A stretch of DNA of 64,000 nucleotides. Origin: Streptomyces sp. NBC_00525. GTDB taxonomy: Bacteria > Actinomycetota > Actinomycetes > Streptomycetales > Streptomycetaceae. The stretch covers positions 5,270,001 through 5,334,000 of the forward strand of contig NZ_CP107834.1 in the NCBI RefSeq assembly GCF_036346595.1. The letters run 5' to 3'. Shown here in pieces: positions 52,418-61,438 of this stretch. The notes beneath the pieces are model-generated. The model ran no database searches, had not been told where the DNA came from, and was given only the letters and a program-made list of their open reading frames with translations. The position numbers were made by a program, and so were the translations under genes. The stretch's first letter is position 1. The number at the start of each line of letters is the position of its first letter.

Positions 52418-52748
52418 CAAGCACCTTCTGCAGGAGGTCGTTTCGGGGCTGGTCGTCGGCGGCGGCCGCCGGGCTGGCCAGATGGCCGCTGTCCATGAGG
52501 GACGACACGATGATCCGGACCGTGGACGGCGGCAGTTGCAGCGCCGCCGCGATGTCGGCGACGGCCAGACCGCCCCGCCCCACCGCGAACAGGCCCATCA
52601 CCCGGCGCGCGTCGGGTCCCAGCTCACCGGTCGGGCCCGGCGCGGCGACCATCACGCTCTCCAGGCGCACATCCCGGTCCGGGCGGACCCGGCCGCCCGT
52701 GCGGACGTACGGCCGGACCATGTCCGGATCGTGCCGTGGGCCACTCAT
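52395..52748 (-). CDS. cvnC: CvnC, DUF742 protein
   Basis: ATG 52748 gives 117 aa. The DUF742 pattern is clear: VRPYVRTGGRVRP at the N-terminus and the winged-helix-like LAVADIAAALQLPPSTVRIIVSSLMDSGHL with C-terminal LLQKVLDGLREL. CvnC links the sensor-like CvnA and roadblock CvnB to the GTPase in conservons. It overlaps both neighbours (4 nt with cvnB, 23 nt with cvnD). Confidence 0.94.
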   Translation of the reverse strand: MSGPRHDPDMVRPYVRTGGRVRPDRDVRLESVMVAAPGPTGELGPDARRVMGLFAVGRGGLAVADIAAALQLPPSTVRIIVSSLMDSGHLASPAAAADDQPRNDLLQKVLDGLRELV

Positions 52749-53173
52749 GCGACGGAGCCCCCGTCCGTCCGGCCCACCGGCATCCGCTCCGCCGTCCCCA
52801 GCTGCTCGCCCAACCGCACCACCAGCAGCGCCATGTGGTGGCTGATCAGGCCGACGTCGGCGTGCGGGCCCGTGGTGACGACCGACAGCATGGTGTGCTG
52901 CCCCGCGGCGGTCGTCAGGCCGATCGTGGACACGGACTCGATCAGCTGCTGGCGCACGCCCTGCCCGCCGGTGAACTCGTCCCAGGCCCGGCCCGACGCG
53001 CGCAGCGACGCGGTCAGCGCCGCCAGCTTCTCGCCGTCCTCCTGGCTGATGGTGCGGGTCCGGGCCTTGAGCAGCCCGTCGCCGCTCATCAGCACGGCGT
53101 ACCGGACGCCCTCCACCGACCCCAGCTGCTCGTCCAGCAGCCAGCCCAGGGTGTTCGCGTGCGTGTCCGACAT
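52745..53173 (-). CDS. cvnB: CvnB, roadblock/LC7 domain protein
   Basis: ATG 53173 gives 142 aa. The roadblock/LC7 fold is seen in LGWLLDEQLGSVEGVRYAVLMSGDGLLKART and the later HTMLSVVTTGPHADVGLISHHMALLVVRL. Roadblock proteins bind and regulate small GTPases, here presumably CvnD. It starts 2 nt after the cvnA stop and overlaps cvnC by 4 nt. Confidence 0.94.
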   Translation of the reverse strand: MSDTHANTLGWLLDEQLGSVEGVRYAVLMSGDGLLKARTRTISQEDGEKLAALTASLRASGRAWDEFTGGQGVRQQLIESVSTIGLTTAAGQHTMLSVVTTGPHADVGLISHHMALLVVRLGEQLGTAERMPVGRTDGGSVA

Positions 53174-53175
53174 GA

Positions 53176-54549
53176 TCAACGTCCTTCGTCCGTACGAGGG
53201 GGGTTCTGGTTGTCCCGGCTGCGGCGGCTGCCCGCCATCCACGCGGCGGCCACCGCCGGCCTGCCCGGCTCGACGGCCGGTTCGGGCCCCGGCCGCGCCC
53301 CGGCGGCCGGCCGCGTACCGCGCCGGCGGACGGTGAGCCCACTGGCCGTGGTGGCGGGCGCGGGCTGCGGCGCGGACTGCGGCACCGCCTCCGGGACGGC
53401 CGGCTGCGCGAGCTGCGGGACGGTCTGCCGGGACGGCTGCGGCGCGGACGCCGGCCTGGACGGCCCCGGCGTCGTGAGCAGCGACTGCGGCAGCACGATG
53501 ATCGCGCGGGTGCCCCCGTACAGGTTGGGCGCCGTCAGCTCGACGCGGAAGCCGTACTGATGGGCCAGCACCGAGGCCACCCGCAGCCCCGTCTGCGGAT
53601 AGGCGCCCAGCCGCGTGATGTCGTCCCGCTGCTCACCGGACATCACCCGGCGTGCCCAGGTCAGCCGCTCGTCCTCCATCCGCAGCCCCGCGTCGTCCAC
53701 GACGAGGAACGCCGCGTTCGCCCCGTGCTCCAGGGAGACGTGCACCCGCGCGTTGGGCGGCGAGTAGCGCAGCGCGTTGTCCAGCAGCACCGACAGCGTG
53801 TGCACGACGGCCTCCACGGCCCGGCTCTGCACCGCGAAGGCCTCCAGGTCCGTGTGCTGGACGCGCTGATAGCCCTCGACCCGGCCCATCGCCGTACGGA
53901 CGACATCGGTGAGCGTGGTCGCCGGCCAGCGCCGCGACAGCTTGTCCCCGGCCAGCACGCCGTAGCCGGACGCGGTCAGCAGCATCTGCTGCGCCAGGTG
54001 GTCCAGCTCGACCAGCGTCGCGTACGCCTCGTCCGAGACATGGCGCCGCACCCCGGCGCTGATCGTGCTGCTCAGCTTCGCCGCGCGGTGCACGGTGCTG
54101 GAGGCGAAGGCGCGCACCGCGGCGCGCGCCACGTCCACCGACTCCTGCCGCACTTGGACGATCCGGCGCTCCGTCTCCGCACGGGCGGCGGCGCGCTGCT
54201 CCTCCGCGGCGTTCTGCGCGAGCTGCCCCGCCACGGCGATCGCCGACCGGATCTGACCGGCCAGGGTGCTGAGCGCCGAGGCCAGCTGGGTGTGCGCCAG
54301 CTGCGGCGGAACGGCGAGATCCGGCTGGAGGGCGCGGCCGGTCTGCGCGTCGGCGGCGGCCGACTGGACGACGCTGCGGGAGATGTGTGCCACGTACTGC
54401 TCGGCTGCCCGCATCTGCTGCGCGAACTGGTCGCGCTGCTGACGCAGCTCCTCGGCCCGGCGCCGCTCGGCACGGGCCCGGCTCAGGAACCAGAGCGAGG
54501 CGCAGCCTCCCGCCGCCAGCGCGAGCAGGATCAGTATCGGTTCGGTCAT
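53176..54549 (-). CDS. cvnA: CvnA, sensor histidine kinase-like conservon protein
   Basis: ATG 54549 gives 457 aa. A single N-terminal transmembrane helix (ILILLALAAGGCASLWFL) leads into a long coiled coil (RAERRRAEELRQQRDQFAQQM). A HATPase domain follows with LLDNALRYSPPNARV and VVDDAGLRMEDE. A proline-rich tail ends the protein. The DHp His-box is not evident, so phosphotransfer is doubtful, as for other CvnA proteins. It is the first gene of a six-gene operon ending with two P450s. Confidence 0.93.
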   Translation of the reverse strand: MTEPILILLALAAGGCASLWFLSRARAERRRAEELRQQRDQFAQQMRAAEQYVAHISRSVVQSAAADAQTGRALQPDLAVPPQLAHTQLASALSTLAGQIRSAIAVAGQLAQNAAEEQRAAARAETERRIVQVRQESVDVARAAVRAFASSTVHRAAKLSSTISAGVRRHVSDEAYATLVELDHLAQQMLLTASGYGVLAGDKLSRRWPATTLTDVVRTAMGRVEGYQRVQHTDLEAFAVQSRAVEAVVHTLSVLLDNALRYSPPNARVHVSLEHGANAAFLVVDDAGLRMEDERLTWARRVMSGEQRDDITRLGAYPQTGLRVASVLAHQYGFRVELTAPNLYGGTRAIIVLPQSLLTTPGPSRPASAPQPSRQTVPQLAQPAVPEAVPQSAPQPAPATTASGLTVRRRGTRPAAGARPGPEPAVEPGRPAVAAAWMAGSRRSRDNQNPPRTDEGR

Positions 54550-54967
54550 GGGGTCCTCGCGGAGATCGGGGGACGGTTCCGCCGGCCGCGCGGGCGCCGG
54601 CGGACATGCCGGTGCCCCGGACGCCGCGGCCGGAGCACCCGCTTCCGGGTAAGGGGAGTGAACTCGCTTCGACGGGCCGCTCGTTCAGCGGCTTCCGGGG
54701 CCGGCGGGTCGTCTTCGCAACGCGTCACGACCGGTGCCGGGGCCGGACGCCGGAAGGGGAGATGAGCGGTTGACCGGCGAGGGGGACATGACAGAACCCT
54801 AAACACAGATGACCAAGAAGCGCACGGTGAAGGCCAGTTGACGATGTATCGGTGGCTGAAAAGTGGAACCGATGGCGGCTCGCGACCGTCCGGGGTGCCC
54901 TCGTTAGGATGCGGTTCGGCGCCCGACCGGGCGGACGGCCGGGACATCGAGTGAGTGGAGACCAGTC
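54550..54967. promoter_or_regulatory. Divergent region between conservon and FAD monooxygenase genes
   Basis: These 418 nt hold no convincing gene. The middle (54790-54870) is A/T-richer. It includes TAGGGT on the minus strand (near 54798), a possible -10 for cvnA, and TTGACG on the plus strand (near 54839) without a matching -10. Nothing stronger was found. Confidence 0.3.
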
Positions 54968-56185
54968 ATGCGTGGAGGCAGCATCGCCGTGGTCGGCGGG
55001 AGCATAGCGGGGTGTGCCACGGCCCTGGCCCTGTCGCGCGGCGGAGCGGACCGGGTCACCGTCCTCGAACGCGCCGACGCCGAACTCCGGGACCGGGGCG
55101 TCGGGATCGGCCTGCAGAACGACCGCTACGAGGAGCTGAGAGCGGCCGGCTACCTGGCCCCCGAGATGCCCTGGGCGCCGCTGACCCGGCGCGTGTGGAG
55201 CGTACGCGACGGGGACGCCCACCACGGACGGGCCATCGGGCAGCAGCCGTTCCCCTTCCGCGCCTACAACTGGGGCTCCCTGTGGAGCGAGTTGCGCCGC
55301 CGGGTGCCCGCGGACGTCGACTACCGCTCCGGGGCCGCCGTCACCGCCGTGGAACCCGCCGGCGACGAAGTGACCGTGCGCCTCGCGGACGGGCACGAGG
55401 AGCGCTTCGACCTCGTCATCGGCGCCGACGGCTACCGCTCGGTGGTCCGCGAGGCCATGTTCCCCGGCATCAGCCCCCAGTACGCCGGATACATCGGCTG
55501 GCGCGGCACCACCGAGGACGTCGAGGGGCTGCCCTCGGACGGCCTCGACGCCCACAACCTCGTCTTCCCCGGCGGCCACTGCATGAGCTACCGCATCCCG
55601 GACGGCTCCGGCGGCCACCGCCTCAACTGGGTCCTCTACACCACGCCCCCGCAGACGGACGGCCTCCACCCGGACCTGCGCACCCCGACCTCCCTGCCGC
55701 CCGGCCGCCTCAACTCCGAACTGACCGACTGGCTGCGCGCCCTCGTCGCCGAGCACTTCCCGCCGTTCTGGGCGGCCAAGATCCTCGGCACGCCCGCCGG
55801 GACCACCTTCATCCAGCCCATCTACGACCTGGTCGTCCCGCACTACACCTCGGGCCGGATGGCGCTCGTGGGCGACGCCGCCAGCATCGCCCGGCCGCAC
55901 GTCGGCGCCGGCAGTGTGAAGGCCCTCCAGGACGCCACCGCCCTGGAGGCCGCCCGGACCGCGGGCGACGACTGGAAGGACGTCCTGGAGCGCTACGACG
56001 CCGCCCGCGGCCCGGTCGGCTCCGCGATGGTCGCCCTCGCCCGCCGGATGGGCAGCAGCCAGGTCGAGGCCACCCCGGACTGGTCCGCCATGGACCAGTC
56101 CGGGTTCGACGCCTGGTGGCAGGAGCAGAACAGCGGCTCCGACCGCAGCAGCGGCTTCGGCGGCCACAGCCTCAAGGTCAGGTAG
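54968..56185 (+). CDS. FAD-dependent aromatic-type monooxygenase
   Basis: ATG 54968, with GTGGAGACC upstream, gives 405 aa. The FAD motif VVGGSIAGCATALAL, the DG motif LVIGADGYRSVVREAMFP and the C-terminal GRMALVGDAASIARPHVGAG define the PHBH-fold class A flavoprotein monooxygenases. These hydroxylate aromatic or polycyclic compounds using NAD(P)H and O2. The gene is alone on its strand and overlaps the end of livF by 8 nt on the opposite strand. The substrate is unknown. Confidence 0.92.
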   Translation: MRGGSIAVVGGSIAGCATALALSRGGADRVTVLERADAELRDRGVGIGLQNDRYEELRAAGYLAPEMPWAPLTRRVWSVRDGDAHHGRAIGQQPFPFRAYNWGSLWSELRRRVPADVDYRSGAAVTAVEPAGDEVTVRLADGHEERFDLVIGADGYRSVVREAMFPGISPQYAGYIGWRGTTEDVEGLPSDGLDAHNLVFPGGHCMSYRIPDGSGGHRLNWVLYTTPPQTDGLHPDLRTPTSLPPGRLNSELTDWLRALVAEHFPPFWAAKILGTPAGTTFIQPIYDLVVPHYTSGRMALVGDAASIARPHVGAGSVKALQDATALEAARTAGDDWKDVLERYDAARGPVGSAMVALARRMGSSQVEATPDWSAMDQSGFDAWWQEQNSGSDRSSGFGGHSLKVR

Positions 56186-56906
56186 CCGCCGGCGCCAGCT
56201 CCAGCGCGGCGTGCAGCGCGGTCGGGTCCTCGCGCGCCTCCGCCCCGTCCAGCCGCAGCGCCACCCGCCCCGACGTCAGAACCGTCAGCGTGTGCGCGCA
56301 CCGCGCCGCCGTCGCCGGACTCGGCGACACCAGGAGTACGGCGATGCCCTCGTCGGCCAGCGTGGTCACCAGCTCGTGCACCTGGCGCACCAGCGCCGGG
56401 GCGAGCCCCTCCGTGGGCTCGTCGAGCAGCAGCACACTCGGCGAACCGAGCAGCGCGCGGGCCAGCGCCAGCATCTGCTGCTCCCCGCCCGACAGGTCCG
56501 TGCCCCGGTTGTTCCGGCGCTCGCCCAGCCGGGGCAGCAGGTCGAGGACCCGCTCCGGCGTCCACACGCTGGGCCGCGAGGTGTCGCCCCGGCGCGGCGG
56601 CCGGTGCGAGAGCCGCAGATGCTCGGCGACGCTGAGGTTGGCGAAGACCCGGCGGCCCTGCGGGACGAGACCGATCCCGGCGCGGGCGATCCGGTGCGCC
56701 GGCCGGCCCGTCACCTCCCGGCCGGCCAGCCGTACGCTGCCCGCGTCCGGGCGCATCAGACCGGCGACGGTGTGGACGAGCGTCGTCTTGCCCGCGCCGT
56801 TGTGGCCGACGACGGCGTGCACCGTGCCGGCGGGCACGGCCAGGTCGAGGCCGTGGAGGACCGTGCCGCCGTGGTAGCCCGCGGTCAGGCCCGTGAGTTC
56901 GAGCAT
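56178..56906 (-). CDS. livF: LivF-type ABC ATPase of a branched-chain amino acid/urea-type transporter
   Basis: ATG 56906 (MLELTGLTAGYHGG) gives 242 aa. Walker A is GHNGAGKTTLVH, the signature LSGGEQQMLALARAL and Walker B LLLDEPTEGLAP. The EG of EPTEGLAP is typical of LivF. It is coupled to the livG stop 10 nt upstream and lacks a strong ribosome site of its own. It supplies energy to the fused permease with LivG. Confidence 0.93.
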   Translation of the reverse strand: MLELTGLTAGYHGGTVLHGLDLAVPAGTVHAVVGHNGAGKTTLVHTVAGLMRPDAGSVRLAGREVTGRPAHRIARAGIGLVPQGRRVFANLSVAEHLRLSHRPPRRGDTSRPSVWTPERVLDLLPRLGERRNNRGTDLSGGEQQMLALARALLGSPSVLLLDEPTEGLAPALVRQVHELVTTLADEGIAVLLVSPSPATAARCAHTLTVLTSGRVALRLDGAEAREDPTALHAALELAPAAT

Positions 56907-56916
56907 CGGGGGTCGG

Positions 56917-57735
56917 TCATCCTCTCGCTTCGGTGGAGCCGGTGACGGGGGCGGCTGCCGCACCGGCCGCCGCGCCCGTGTTGTGGTAGGCGTCGCGCAC
57001 CTCGGGATGGGCCAGCGCCTCCCGCGTCGGCCCGGTGACGAGCACCCGCCCGGCCGCCAGCACCGTCACCGACGTGGCGACCTGGGCGACCACCTCGACG
57101 TGGTGCTCCACGAGCACGACCGCCACGCTCTCGGGCAGGGCGCCGAGGATCGCGAGCAGCCGGCCGATGTCGCCGTCGGTCAGCCCGGCCGCCGGCTCGT
57201 CCAGGAGCAGCAGCCGCGGATCGCCCGCCAGGGCCGCCGCGAGGTCGAGCATGCGCCGCTGCCCGTGCGACAGCGTGGCGGCCGGCCGGTGCGCCAGGTC
57301 CGCGAGCCCGACCGTCTCCAGATGCTGCCCGGCCGACTCGGTGTGCAGCCGGTAGCGGGACCGGCTGCGCCAGGCACCCCGGCGCCGGGGGTGGTGCGCC
57401 CAGCCGGCCAGCACGATGTTGTCCAGCACCGTCAGCTCGCCGATGACGGACGGCTGCTGGAAGCTGCGCGCGATGCCCAGCCGGCTGCGCCTGGCGGTGG
57501 ACGCGCGGGTGACGTCGGCACCGTTCAGGACGATGGTGCCCCGGTCGGGCCGGTCGGTGCCGGCGATGAGGTTGAGCAGGGTCGTCTTGCCGGCGCCGTT
57601 GGGGCCGATCACGGCGTGCCGGGCGCCCGCGGGCAGCCGCAGCGACACGTCGTCGACGGCGGTGAGGCTGCCGTACCTGCGGGTGAGGTGGTCGAGGTCC
57701 AGCACGGGGGGCGTGGCTTCGGGTACGGGCGTCAT
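56917..57735 (-). CDS. livG: LivG-type ABC ATPase
   Basis: ATG 57735 gives 272 aa. Walker A is GPNGAGKTTLLN, the signature LSHGQRRMLDLAAAL (a variant with His for the usual first Gly) and Walker B LLLDEPAAGLTDG. LivG-type features include the longer C-terminal tail (ALAHPEVRDAYHNTG). It overlaps the permease stop by 4 nt and precedes livF by 10 nt. Confidence 0.93.
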   Translation of the reverse strand: MTPVPEATPPVLDLDHLTRRYGSLTAVDDVSLRLPAGARHAVIGPNGAGKTTLLNLIAGTDRPDRGTIVLNGADVTRASTARRSRLGIARSFQQPSVIGELTVLDNIVLAGWAHHPRRRGAWRSRSRYRLHTESAGQHLETVGLADLAHRPAATLSHGQRRMLDLAAALAGDPRLLLLDEPAAGLTDGDIGRLLAILGALPESVAVVLVEHHVEVVAQVATSVTVLAAGRVLVTGPTREALAHPEVRDAYHNTGAAAGAAAAPVTGSTEARG

Positions 57736-59720
57736 GGGGAGACCTTCCCGGAGGATGCGGCGGGCACGGGGCGGCCGGGGGCGGCGCGCAGTCCGGCCAG
57801 GCCGCGCGGCAGCAGATACACGGCGGCCACGAACAGCACCCCGAGCAGCAGCGGCCCGTGGCCGGGCCAGGAACCGGCGACCCAGTCCCGGGTGAACACG
57901 ATCAGCCCGACACCCAGCAGCGCGCCGACGACCGACGTCGTCCCGCCGATGACGACGGCGAGCAGGGCGAACGCGGCGATCTCGAAGCCCACATCGGCGG
58001 GGGAGAGGTACTGCTGGACGGTGACCATCAGCGAACCGCCCACCCCGGCCAGCGCACCGGCGCAGATGTGGGCCACCAGCAGATAGCGCCCCACCGGATG
58101 CCCCGAGGCACGCATCCGCGCCTCGGCGCCGCGCGTGCCGGTCAGCAGCTTCCCGGCCGGGGAGCGCAGCACCAGCAGCGTGATCGCGACGGCGACCACG
58201 GCCACCACGGCCGCGTACACGTACAGTTCGCGCTCCTCGGTCATGCCCTCGCCGCCCCACAGGGCCCGGGTGGCGGGGAAGCCGACGAGGCCGTCCGCGC
58301 CGCCGGTGACGGACTTGACCTGGTTGATCACCGCGCTCGTCAGCTCACCGATCGCAAGGGTGATCATCAGCACGGTGGTGCCGCGCGCCCGGATCACCGC
58401 GGGCCCGGTCACCGCCGAGAACACCGCGGCGGCGAGCGCCGAGAGGACGATCTGGACCGGGCCCACCGTCCACCCGGCGTCGGCCAGGTTGGCGGTGGCG
58501 TACGCGCCCACGGCGAACGGGGCGGTCTGCCCGAGGGTGGGCAGTCCGGCGTACCCGGTCAGGACGGTGACGCTGACCGCGAGCAGCCCGAGCGCCAGCG
58601 CGGACCCGGCCAGCGAGATGCTGTACGCGTCCAGCACACCGGGCAGCGCGAACAGGACGGCGAGCAGCACCAGCAGCGGGACCGCCTGCCGCCACCCGGC
58701 CGTGCGCAGCCACGCCCCGAGCCGGCCGGGGGCCGCCGGGGCGGCGGCCTCCGGGACCGGTGCGGGCGCCGCCGCGCGCGGCCGGTTCCGCCACCGGGCG
58801 GCCAGGAGCCGGCGCAGCCGGGCGACCGGGTCGGTGTCCGGGCCGCGCTCCTCGTGCGCCGCCGGTTCGGCGAAGCGGGAGCGGAACACGAGGACCGCCG
58901 CCATCGCGGCGAACAGCAGGTACGGCGCCAGGTCCGGCAGCACCGAAACACCCAGGGTCTGCACCTCGCCCACGGCGATCGCCGCCGCGAACGTCGCCCA
59001 CAGCGAGCGCAGCCCGCCCAGGACGACCACCACGAGGGACAGCATCAGCACGTTCTCGGAGGTGCCGGGCCCCGGCCCGATGATCGGCGCCCCCAGCACG
59101 CCCGCCGCACCGGCCAGCGCGCCCGCGGCCGCGAGCACACCGATGTGCACGGCGCGGGGGCTGTGGCCGGTGGCGGCGAGCATCTGGGGGTCGTCCGCCG
59201 ACGCGCGCACCGCCGCGCCCACCCGGGTCCGGGTCAGCACCCACGTACCGAAGGCCGCCAGGGCGACGGCCATCGCGATGAAGCCGAGCCGGTAGGCGGG
59301 GTAGCGGTGGCCCAGCAGATGGACCGACGAGTCGAGCGCGCCGGGGACCCGCACCGGTAGCTCGTCCGCTCCGAAGAGCTGGATGAGCAGGTCCCCGCCG
59401 ACCAGGGCGATGCCGAAGGTCAGCAGGGCCTGAGCGAGATGCCCACGCCGGGCGAGCGGCATCGTCGCGGCGGAGAGGCCCGCCCCGGCGAGTGCCGCGG
59501 CCGCCGTTCCGGCGGCCAGTCCGAGGGCGAGGCCGCCCCAGGTTCCGTCGCTCAGCTCGGCGCCGGTGTAGGCGCCGATCGCGTACAGCATGCCGTGCGA
59601 GAGGTTGAGTACGCCGGCGGTGCCGAACGCGAGGCTCAGGCCGGCGGCGACGACGAACAGCAGCAGCCCGTAGGCCACGCCGTCGACCGCCGGCACGAGG
59701 TGGGCATCGAGAAGCTCCAT
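57732..59720 (-). CDS. Fused LivH-LivM permease
   Basis: ATG 59720 gives 662 aa. The N-terminal half (1-290) is LivH-like (LSLAFGTAGVLNLSHGMLYAIGA). A hydrophilic Arg/Pro/Ala linker of about 55 residues follows, and the C-terminal half (345-650) is LivM-like (YAGLPTLGQTAPFAVGAYATANL, FEIAAFALLAVVIGGTTSVVGALLG). Normally these are two genes; here one chain supplies both membrane halves of the importer for branched-chain amino acids, urea or short amides. It overlaps livG by 4 nt and is 1 nt downstream of the binding-protein gene. Confidence 0.94.
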   Translation of the reverse strand: MELLDAHLVPAVDGVAYGLLLFVVAAGLSLAFGTAGVLNLSHGMLYAIGAYTGAELSDGTWGGLALGLAAGTAAAALAGAGLSAATMPLARRGHLAQALLTFGIALVGGDLLIQLFGADELPVRVPGALDSSVHLLGHRYPAYRLGFIAMAVALAAFGTWVLTRTRVGAAVRASADDPQMLAATGHSPRAVHIGVLAAAGALAGAAGVLGAPIIGPGPGTSENVLMLSLVVVVLGGLRSLWATFAAAIAVGEVQTLGVSVLPDLAPYLLFAAMAAVLVFRSRFAEPAAHEERGPDTDPVARLRRLLAARWRNRPRAAAPAPVPEAAAPAAPGRLGAWLRTAGWRQAVPLLVLLAVLFALPGVLDAYSISLAGSALALGLLAVSVTVLTGYAGLPTLGQTAPFAVGAYATANLADAGWTVGPVQIVLSALAAAVFSAVTGPAVIRARGTTVLMITLAIGELTSAVINQVKSVTGGADGLVGFPATRALWGGEGMTEERELYVYAAVVAVVAVAITLLVLRSPAGKLLTGTRGAEARMRASGHPVGRYLLVAHICAGALAGVGGSLMVTVQQYLSPADVGFEIAAFALLAVVIGGTTSVVGALLGVGLIVFTRDWVAGSWPGHGPLLLGVLFVAAVYLLPRGLAGLRAAPGRPVPAASSGKVSP

Positions 59721-59721
59721 G

Positions 59722-60930
59722 TCAGCCGCCGAGCGTCGCCAGGTCCTGGACCATGACGTTGGACAGCTGGTTGCCGTCCGAGCGCACCTGGCGCAGGTAC
59801 CACGTCTGCACCGGCGCGTGCGCCTTCTCGCTGAACTCCCAGTTGCCGCGCGGGCTGTCGATCTGGCCCAGGCCCGCGATGGCCTTGTTGATGGTCTCCG
59901 GGGTGACCTCGCCCTTCTTGTCCGCGTCCGCGATCGCCTTGTCGAGCACGGCCGCGGCGTCGTAGGAGGACATCGCGTACGTGGTCGGCTGGGTGTCGTG
60001 CTCGGCGGTCCAGTCGGCGGCGAACTTGCGGTTGGCAGCGTTGTCGAGGTCCGGCGCGTAGTTCAGGACGGAGTAGATGCCCTTGGCGGCCGGGCCCTCG
60101 GCCTGGAGCACGCTGCCCTCGGTGACGAACGCCGTGTACAGCGGCAGGTCGGCGATGTCGGACTGGGCGTACTGCTTGGCGAAGTCGATGGCCGCCTTGC
60201 CCGCGTAGAAGCAGTAGACCGCCTTGGCGTCGGTCTTGGCGATCTCCGCGAAGTACGGCATGAAGTTGGTGGTCTGCGGGAACGGCGTCCACTTGGTCTT
60301 GCCGTCCGGGTTGGCCAGCTTGCCGCCGACGCGCTTGAACTCGTCGGTGAACCCGCGCAGTTCGTCGTAGCCACCCTGGTAGTCCGGACCGATCGCGTAG
60401 ACCGGGCCGTCCACCTTCTCCTTGACGTACGGGGCGATGGCCTTGCCCGGTTCGTCGGACATGAAGCTCGTCGTCCACACGTACTCGGGGTCCTTGACCT
60501 CGGGACGGGCGTTGGAGCCGAGGAAGGGGATCTTGGCCTGGGTGACCAGCGGCAGGACGGCGTTGACCGAGCCGCCGCTGACGAGGCCGGTCAGGACGTC
60601 GACCTTGTCCTTCTTGACCAGCTTGGTGGCGGCCGGCACGGCGGTGGGCGGGCCGTCGCCCTCGTCGGCCACGATCAGGTCGACCTTGCGGCCGCCGAGT
60701 TTGTTGTCGTGCGTCTTCAGATACAGCTCGAAGCCGGCCCGCAGATCGGTGCCGACGGGCTTGTAGGTGCCGGAAAGCGAGGCGACCAGACCGATCTTGA
60801 CCGTCTCGTCGCCGGAACCGCTGTCGCCGCTGCAACCGGTGACGGCGGCGAGACCCAGGGCGAGGGCGGCCGCGCCCGCCGGCCGGATGAATCTGCGGTG
60901 ACGGGTACGGCGGGATATGTCGAAGAACAT
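59722..60930 (-). CDS. Substrate-binding lipoprotein of the Liv/Urt-type ABC transporter
   Basis: The start taken is ATG 60930, giving 402 aa; ATG 60942 would add four residues and neither has a strong ribosome site. The signal has RR pairs (SRRTRHRRF) and a lipobox VTGC with Cys33. The mature protein is a type I periplasmic-binding fold: KIGLVASLSGTYKPVGTDLRAGFELYLK, VDVLTGLVSGGSVNAVLPLV, PFLGSNARPEV, TYAMSSYDAAAVLDKAI. It resembles binding proteins for branched-chain amino acids, amides or urea. It follows the roadblock gene by about 100 nt in the same direction, so signalling and transport genes may be cotranscribed. Confidence 0.92.
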   Translation of the reverse strand: MFFDISRRTRHRRFIRPAGAAALALGLAAVTGCSGDSGSGDETVKIGLVASLSGTYKPVGTDLRAGFELYLKTHDNKLGGRKVDLIVADEGDGPPTAVPAATKLVKKDKVDVLTGLVSGGSVNAVLPLVTQAKIPFLGSNARPEVKDPEYVWTTSFMSDEPGKAIAPYVKEKVDGPVYAIGPDYQGGYDELRGFTDEFKRVGGKLANPDGKTKWTPFPQTTNFMPYFAEIAKTDAKAVYCFYAGKAAIDFAKQYAQSDIADLPLYTAFVTEGSVLQAEGPAAKGIYSVLNYAPDLDNAANRKFAADWTAEHDTQPTTYAMSSYDAAAVLDKAIADADKKGEVTPETINKAIAGLGQIDSPRGNWEFSEKAHAPVQTWYLRQVRSDGNQLSNVMVQDLATLGG

Positions 60931-61033
60931 GTGGGCTCTCATCGGGGGTGTGTGAGGTGGACAACGGTGTGACCCGACCGCGGAGCGAGCGCTCCGCGGA
61001 CGGGTCGTTGCGGCCGTGTGGGGACCGGCCGGG

Positions 61034-61438
61034 TCAGTGTGTGGCGGAGTGGTGGTGGTCGCGGACCTCGGGGGACAAGGAGTCACCGACCTGGTTGATC
61101 AGTTCGGACATCATGTAGCTGACCTCGCCGATGTCCGCGTCCCTGGTCGTGGTCACCAGGAGCGAGGCACCGCTGGAGACGGCCATGGAGAACATGTAGC
61201 CGCCCTCCATCGCGGTGAGGCTGTGCTCCACCGGGTCGGTGTCCGTCAACTGGGCCGCCGCCGACAGCAGGTTGACGACGCCGGAGGCGATCGCGGCCAG
61301 CCGGTCGGCGTCGTCGCGCTCCACGCCGGTGTACGCGAGCGCGAGTCCGTCCACGGACACGGCTATCGCCTGGGTGACCTCCGGAATGCGTCCGGCGAAG
61401 TCGCTCAGAATCCAGCTCAGGTCGGTGGGTGAGGTCAT
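61034..61438 (-). CDS. Roadblock/LC7 domain protein of a partial conservon
   Basis: ATG 61438 gives 134 aa. The roadblock fold starts DLSWILSDFAGRIPEVTQAIAVSVDGLALAYT and continues with GGYMFSMAVSSGASLLVTTTRDADIGEVSYMMSELI (given here in parts by motif). Its start overlaps the stop of the NIT-domain kinase gene (ATGA), so it is coupled to it as cvnB is to cvnA. The DUF742 and GTPase genes that normally follow are absent; an ABC transporter operon follows instead. Confidence 0.93.
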   Translation of the reverse strand: MTSPTDLSWILSDFAGRIPEVTQAIAVSVDGLALAYTGVERDDADRLAAIASGVVNLLSAAAQLTDTDPVEHSLTAMEGGYMFSMAVSSGASLLVTTTRDADIGEVSYMMSELINQVGDSLSPEVRDHHHSATH

